Below are positions 60,062 to 64,000 of a DNA stretch of 64,000 nucleotides, piece after piece. Under the pieces are notes generated by a model that worked only from the letters and a program-made list of their open reading frames with translations, searched no databases and was not told the DNA's origin. The DNA is taken from the NCBI RefSeq assembly GCF_000092065.1, contig NC_009364.1, positions 62,001 through 126,000 on the forward strand, in the 5' to 3' direction. This stretch comes from Ostreococcus lucimarinus CCE9901 (taxonomy: Eukaryota; Chlorophyta; Mamiellophyceae; Mamiellales; Bathycoccaceae). Position numbers and translations under genes: made by a program. Each line of letters opens with the position of its first letter. Position 1 is the first letter of the stretch.

Positions 60062-61543
60062 ATGCAGACGCCGCGAACGCGCGCGCGCGGGCGCGAGACG
60101 ATCGATACGAACACGCCGGACGGGTCGATCGCGCGCGGGGGCGCGCGCGGCGCGAGTAAGGGCGCGCAGACGTCGCCGTTGTCGGTGCTGCTGCTGCCGT
60201 TGAGCCCGGCGAGCGCGTCGCCGGCGAGCGCGCGCGGGATCGGCGCGAGCGGCGAAGGGACGAATCCGGCGCACGTCGTCGGGGCATTCGCGCGGGAGGA
60301 CGAGGACGGCGAGCCGCGGACGCCGCGGGGAGAGGATGCGGACTTTGGACCGTTCGCGAACGAAAACGACGGCGCGGCGCGATGGGCGCCGACGTCGAAG
60401 AGCGTCGAGGTCGAGCGACGGCGCGCGAAGACGCGAAGCGTAGATTTGGATTTTGATTTTAGGAGCGATGGACGCGATGGGGACGCGGGTGAACCGATGT
60501 TTCGGGTGTTCGGGAGGGATATCGGGAAACCGCCGCGGGGCGGCGGCGGATTGTTCAACTCGTTCGGCTCGCAGAGAGAGGGATCGGGGAGCGAAGGGAT
60601 GAACGATCTATCGTCGTCGTGGGGATCGAGGAATGAACGCGAATTCGGGTCGTCGCTGTCGCGGATGAACTCGTTGGCGGAGACGAAGGTGTTGACGTCG
60701 ACGCTGTTGGTGCGCCAGACGAGTGTTTCGAGCGACGCGGTGTTTGAATTTGACGAGCATTTTCAGTACGAGCAGCAAATTGGCAGCTCGCAAAACTCTG
60801 AGGTATGGTTGGTCACGAGTAAGACGAGCGGGCGCGCGTTCGTGGTGAAGAAGTGCTTGCACGCCTTCACGACTGACGCGCAACGGGCCAAGTTGCGGCG
60901 AGAAGTCGAGGCGGCGGCGTTGCTCCCAGAACATCCAAACATAGTGAGGTACTTCAGAAGTTGGCAAAAAGAGCAACTCTTTTACATACAAATGGAGCAC
61001 TGCGCGTGTGGGTCGCTTTCGAGCGTGCTTGCGCGCTTGCCCCAGGGAAATTTGATCGCCGAGTTGGACGTCTGGCGTCTCGCCGCGCAAGTCGCGAGCG
61101 GCTTGGCGTTCATGCATGCGCACAAGATTATCCATCTAGACATCAAGCCGGACAACATTTACATCGATGTTCATGGTACGTGTAAGATTGGCGACCTCGG
61201 TTTGGCGTACGTGCAAGACGCGGGATGGGATTGGGAAGAAGGCGATGGAGGTTACGTCGCGCCAGAATTGCTCAATATGCTTGGAAGCGACGCGCCGGCG
61301 CCAAGCGCCGACGTCTTCTCTTTAGGTGTCACGTTGTACGAAGCCGCCAGCGGATTGCGATTCCCGAGAGGTGCGACGCCGCGCGCGTCCCTCCCGCCGC
61401 TCCCGGAAGGGAGATCGGCCGAGCTTGCTCGCCTTGTCGACGGTTGTCTGGCGACGGATCCAGACCAGCGCGCGACGGCGCAAGACGTCGCGACGTTTGC
61501 GCAAGAAACAGTCGCGCTGCTTGAACAAAACGCGGCTCGATGA
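60062..61543 (+). CDS. WEE1-type inhibitory cell-cycle kinase
   Basis: Phosphorylates the Tyr of CDKs to delay mitosis. 493 residues from the ATG at 60062. The first 220 residues are disordered with several TP/SP sites (MQTPRTRARGR, LLPLSPASASP, PRTPRGEDADFGPF). Kinase domain: FQYEQQIGSSQNSEVWLV (about 240), FVVKKC (Lys), HLDIKPDN (about 357, Leu for the usual Arg), GDLG (about 376, instead of DFG) and EGDGGYVAPELL. DLG and EGD-x-x-Y-x-x-E-L are WEE1/MYT1 features. No membrane helix after the kinase domain, favouring WEE1 over MYT1. Confidence 0.85.
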   Translation: MQTPRTRARGRETIDTNTPDGSIARGGARGASKGAQTSPLSVLLLPLSPASASPASARGIGASGEGTNPAHVVGAFAREDEDGEPRTPRGEDADFGPFANENDGAARWAPTSKSVEVERRRAKTRSVDLDFDFRSDGRDGDAGEPMFRVFGRDIGKPPRGGGGLFNSFGSQREGSGSEGMNDLSSSWGSRNEREFGSSLSRMNSLAETKVLTSTLLVRQTSVSSDAVFEFDEHFQYEQQIGSSQNSEVWLVTSKTSGRAFVVKKCLHAFTTDAQRAKLRREVEAAALLPEHPNIVRYFRSWQKEQLFYIQMEHCACGSLSSVLARLPQGNLIAELDVWRLAAQVASGLAFMHAHKIIHLDIKPDNIYIDVHGTCKIGDLGLAYVQDAGWDWEEGDGGYVAPELLNMLGSDAPAPSADVFSLGVTLYEAASGLRFPRGATPRASLPPLPEGRSAELARLVDGCLATDPDQRATAQDVATFAQETVALLEQNAAR

Positions 61544-61679
61544 CTTGTACGATATCATTGTAACTAGCTTGTGTGTTATAAAAATCACTTGACTTTATCA
61601 AGATGTGGTGCTACAACGCGGCGCGATGCCGCGTGACGCTCGACGTATACCATTCATGTGTTCATTCGCGACAGCTGGT

Positions 61680-64000
61680 TCATTTTTTCGTTTTCGACGA
61701 CGGGGCGCTTTTCAGCGCACAGGAATTCACCTTAGCCGCGAATCGCAAAGAACATATGGTCTCCTGAGCGCTTTCTAGAGACGGCGAGACGTTGACCAAC
61801 ATCAACGTTTTACAATCGCCGCCGAGTGAATTTTTGAGCAAATACGTCAACTTTGAGTTGCGGAACGGAATGTGCTTTTCCTTGCTCGCCAAGGCAAAGA
61901 TGACGTCACCAAGACTTGAGAGAGATTTATTGATGGCTTGCGCTTCTTTGAGACGATCACCCGTGGCGCCCGTGCGGCTTAATCGTTCGCTCCCGGCCAA
62001 ATCAACCAAATTGAGCGCGCCGTGGATTGGTTCACCCGCTTCGTTGACGCCGTCCAAGCAAAGTCGCATAACCATGTGCGATCGCGAGCTTCGATCGTTC
62101 ATATTCGTCTTCGCTACAGCGCGAGCAGCGTTGGCTTGTTGCATCAATGACTCAACCTCCGCCGCAGAAAAAACCTCAACTTCGCACAAGTTCGTCACGC
62201 GAGTGTTTCCGTCGTCGTCGTGCTTAATCTTGTACTCAATCTTCGCACCCGGCGACGACGCGAGCAAATCTCGAATGTCTTCGTTGTAAATCTCAAGCAG
62301 TGTGGCGGTGATGGACACTTTCAAGCCTTTGGACTCGAGCAAAGATTGTGAGGCGAAAATTTGTTCCATGGACCTCGGAATCAACCCACGCTCTTCGCCC
62401 TTACCGCCCAACATCGTGTACGTTTTACCGCTACCCGTTTGACCGTAAGTGAAGATGCAAACTTTGTAACCGTCCAACGCGCTTTGCACGAGCAAAGAAA
62501 CTTCATCGAAAACGTGCTTTTGACTGTCTTTCTTTGCGAAAACGCGATCGAACGTGAAATCATATTTTTTCGGCGCATCCGGAGGCGTGATTTCGAGTCG
62601 TCGGCCGGCAAATTCACCCTTGCGATCGATCGCGAGATTGGAATCGTCAAACGCACTCTCGTCTTCGGAAGACGGTCGAATGCGGCAGAACACTCGAATG
62701 TTGCCCTTCAACTCTTGAATGGTGTTGTGCAAGTGTCGGCGGGTCACCATGGCATGTAGAAGTTCTTCTTCGCGCGCGGCTAGCTGATCTTTCACCTCTT
62801 GCAGTCGAGCGATGAGCTGAGATGTGCTTCGCTCATCATTCACGATGTTGGCGAGCTGCATTTTGCACTTTGCCATCTCGTTTCCTTGCGCGGTGTGCGC
62901 GCGTTGAAGCGCGTCGAGCTGCTGTCTTACCGAGTTGGCGTCGTCGATAGCGTCTTGTGCCGCCATGGCTCTCGCGCGCTCATCCGCGGCACTTTGGTTT
63001 GCTTTTGCCAAAATTTTCTTCGCTTGACGCAGTTCTTCCTCCATCTCCCGTCGAGCTTCGACTTCCGAGCGCAATCGTTCGTCCAAGGTGGACTTTTCGA
63101 GGTTCAGCGTCTCAACTTTAGATTTGAAGCTCAACTTTTCTCCCTCCACGGTTTGAATGAAGTGCTTGAGCGATGATATTTCGTTTTCCATTTGCTCCTT
63201 ATGATGCTTCAACTGTCGCGCCTCCGCTTGAGCATCGGCGAGCTCGCTACCAAGTTTTGACAACTTGGGATCAAGCGCGTCTTTGCTCGCGCGAGTGGCG
63301 ATTAATTCTGCGTTCAAACGCGTAGATTCAAGCTCGGATGCGTTGGCGCGTTCGGTTTGCGTGGCAACCTTGTGCTCGGCCACGCGCAAAGATTCGGTGA
63401 GCTTGACGATTTTCGCATCAAGCGACTCTTTTGAAGTCGTCATCGATCGCAGTTCGCGCTCTGTCGTCTCGACGCGTTTCGCGCTCGCCTTGAGCTTCTC
63501 TTCCACCGCCGCGAGCTGCGGCTTCAACTGTTCAATCTCAGCAGTCAGGGTATTAAACTGCTCCTGCGCGGTGTTTCGTTCGACGCGTGCGCGTTGTAAA
63601 TCAGCTGTTGCGTGATTATGTGCGTCCTCTGCTCGACGCGCGCGTTCCTCCGCGGCTTCGGCTTCGCTCGCGCTTTTGGCGGCTTTTGATCGCGCGTCGA
63701 CGGCGTCCTCGAGCGCTCGCGTCATCGCCTGAGAACTCCCATCTTTCTCCGCGCGCGTTTTCGCGAGTTCATTGTGCAGACGATCAGTCTTCTCGCGCAT
63801 ACTCTCCCGCTCCGTCGCGTGTTCGTTCGCTTGCTGCTGCAAAGCCTCGACTTGCATCTCTAATCCACTCTTTTCCCCTCGAAGGGTGCCGATGTCTGTC
63901 GTTAACTTTGACTTATCCTCTTGCAACATCGCATTCGACGTTTTCATCTCTTCCATCTCCGCATTCGTCTCGCTCAATGTCTTCTTTAACACCGCAATTT
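61680..64000 (-). CDS. Kinesin-14, C-terminal minus-end-directed motor; 5' end off the right edge
   Basis: About 773 residues are visible; the N-terminus lies beyond 64000. The first 420 or so visible residues are continuous coiled coil. The neck and motor follow: ELKGNIRVFCRIRPSSED, P-loop IFTYGQTGSGKTYTMLG, switch I NMNDRSSRSH, switch II LVDLAGSERLSRTG and NKSLSSLGDVIFAL, ending PSSKTKK. The GN neck dipeptide directly before IRVFCR marks kinesin-14. It would move on spindle or cortical microtubules. No MyTH4/FERM domain is visible in this part. Confidence 0.93.
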   Translation of the reverse strand, partial: IAVLKKTLSETNAEMEEMKTSNAMLQEDKSKLTTDIGTLRGEKSGLEMQVEALQQQANEHATERESMREKTDRLHNELAKTRAEKDGSSQAMTRALEDAVDARSKAAKSASEAEAAEERARRAEDAHNHATADLQRARVERNTAQEQFNTLTAEIEQLKPQLAAVEEKLKASAKRVETTERELRSMTTSKESLDAKIVKLTESLRVAEHKVATQTERANASELESTRLNAELIATRASKDALDPKLSKLGSELADAQAEARQLKHHKEQMENEISSLKHFIQTVEGEKLSFKSKVETLNLEKSTLDERLRSEVEARREMEEELRQAKKILAKANQSAADERARAMAAQDAIDDANSVRQQLDALQRAHTAQGNEMAKCKMQLANIVNDERSTSQLIARLQEVKDQLAAREEELLHAMVTRRHLHNTIQELKGNIRVFCRIRPSSEDESAFDDSNLAIDRKGEFAGRRLEITPPDAPKKYDFTFDRVFAKKDSQKHVFDEVSLLVQSALDGYKVCIFTYGQTGSGKTYTMLGGKGEERGLIPRSMEQIFASQSLLESKGLKVSITATLLEIYNEDIRDLLASSPGAKIEYKIKHDDDGNTRVTNLCEVEVFSAAEVESLMQQANAARAVAKTNMNDRSSRSHMVMRLCLDGVNEAGEPIHGALNLVDLAGSERLSRTGATGDRLKEAQAINKSLSSLGDVIFALASKEKHIPFRNSKLTYLLKNSLGGDCKTLMLVNVSPSLESAQETICSLRFAAKVNSCALKSAPSSKTKK

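Noticed and set aside
59956-60558. N-terminal 201-codon extension of the START-like protein
   Set aside because: Lies antisense to the WEE1 leader and is Pro/Ser/Arg-rich; the ATG at 59955 fits better.

Overview
The window is nuclear DNA from a very compact, GC-rich green-algal genome, most likely a Mamiellophyceae picoalga of the Ostreococcus type. The genes are eukaryotic (THO complex, SRP54, VPS4, TFIIS, DNA2, REV1, WEE1, C-terminal-motor kinesin, mitochondrial carrier). Many have Arg/Ala-rich organelle-targeting leaders, several best resemble plant families (CP12, OZI1/DUF1138, starch-binding CBM20, plant-type BioB), and most coding regions are intronless with gaps of 30-300 bp. The species assignment is an inference from these traits; no marker gene is present.

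Layout, left to right. 1-8.2 kb: ATP sulfurylase (cut by the left edge), HSP60, PrimPol, a 966-bp gap, the Has1/DDX18 helicase and a spliced OZI1-like gene. 8.2-21 kb: a 68-bp triplicated promoter repeat, DNA2, ALG13, an exonuclease-III-type endonuclease head to head with a CFA/coclaurine-type methyltransferase, the EngB GTPase, a NUP50-like RanBD protein, a tandem CP12-like protein, a small coiled-coil ORF and TRM10. 21-31 kb: a tiny cysteine-rich metallothionein-like gene, TRAP1-type HSP90, TFIIS, an FHA protein and a 1440-residue Patched/Dispatched-like protein carrying an EF-hand and a hydroxyproline-type linker. 31-45 kb: CBM20 protein, THOC5, RsgA GTPase, 2-oxoglutarate/dicarboxylate carrier, SRP54, thioredoxin-TPR protein, S28 peptidase, a tail-anchored unknown and an M1 aminopeptidase. 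45-64 kb: ribokinase, Esf2/ABT1, a METTL21-like methyltransferase, biotin synthase, a membrane protein, an NPPY methyltransferase, a CS-domain protein, NDUFB8, VPS4, DNA ligase I, REV1, a START-like protein, WEE1 and a kinesin-14 cut by the right edge.

Seven genes are reconstructed as spliced: HSP60, OZI1-like, endonuclease, NUP50-like, carrier, aminopeptidase N and NDUFB8. All seven donors begin GTGCG, and each intron has an ACTGA-type branch site (ACTGAC in six, ACTGAA in NUP50). All restore frame. Two small genes (OZI1-like and NDUFB8) become recognisable only after splicing. Themes that recur are organelle proteostasis and translation (HSP60, TRAP1, EngB, RsgA, thioredoxin-TPR, BioB), ribosome and RNA biogenesis (Has1, Esf2, TRM10, THOC5), and DNA replication, damage tolerance and cell cycle (PrimPol, DNA2, endonuclease, LIG1, REV1, WEE1). 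No tRNA, rRNA, CRISPR array, transposon or recent viral insertion was recognised.
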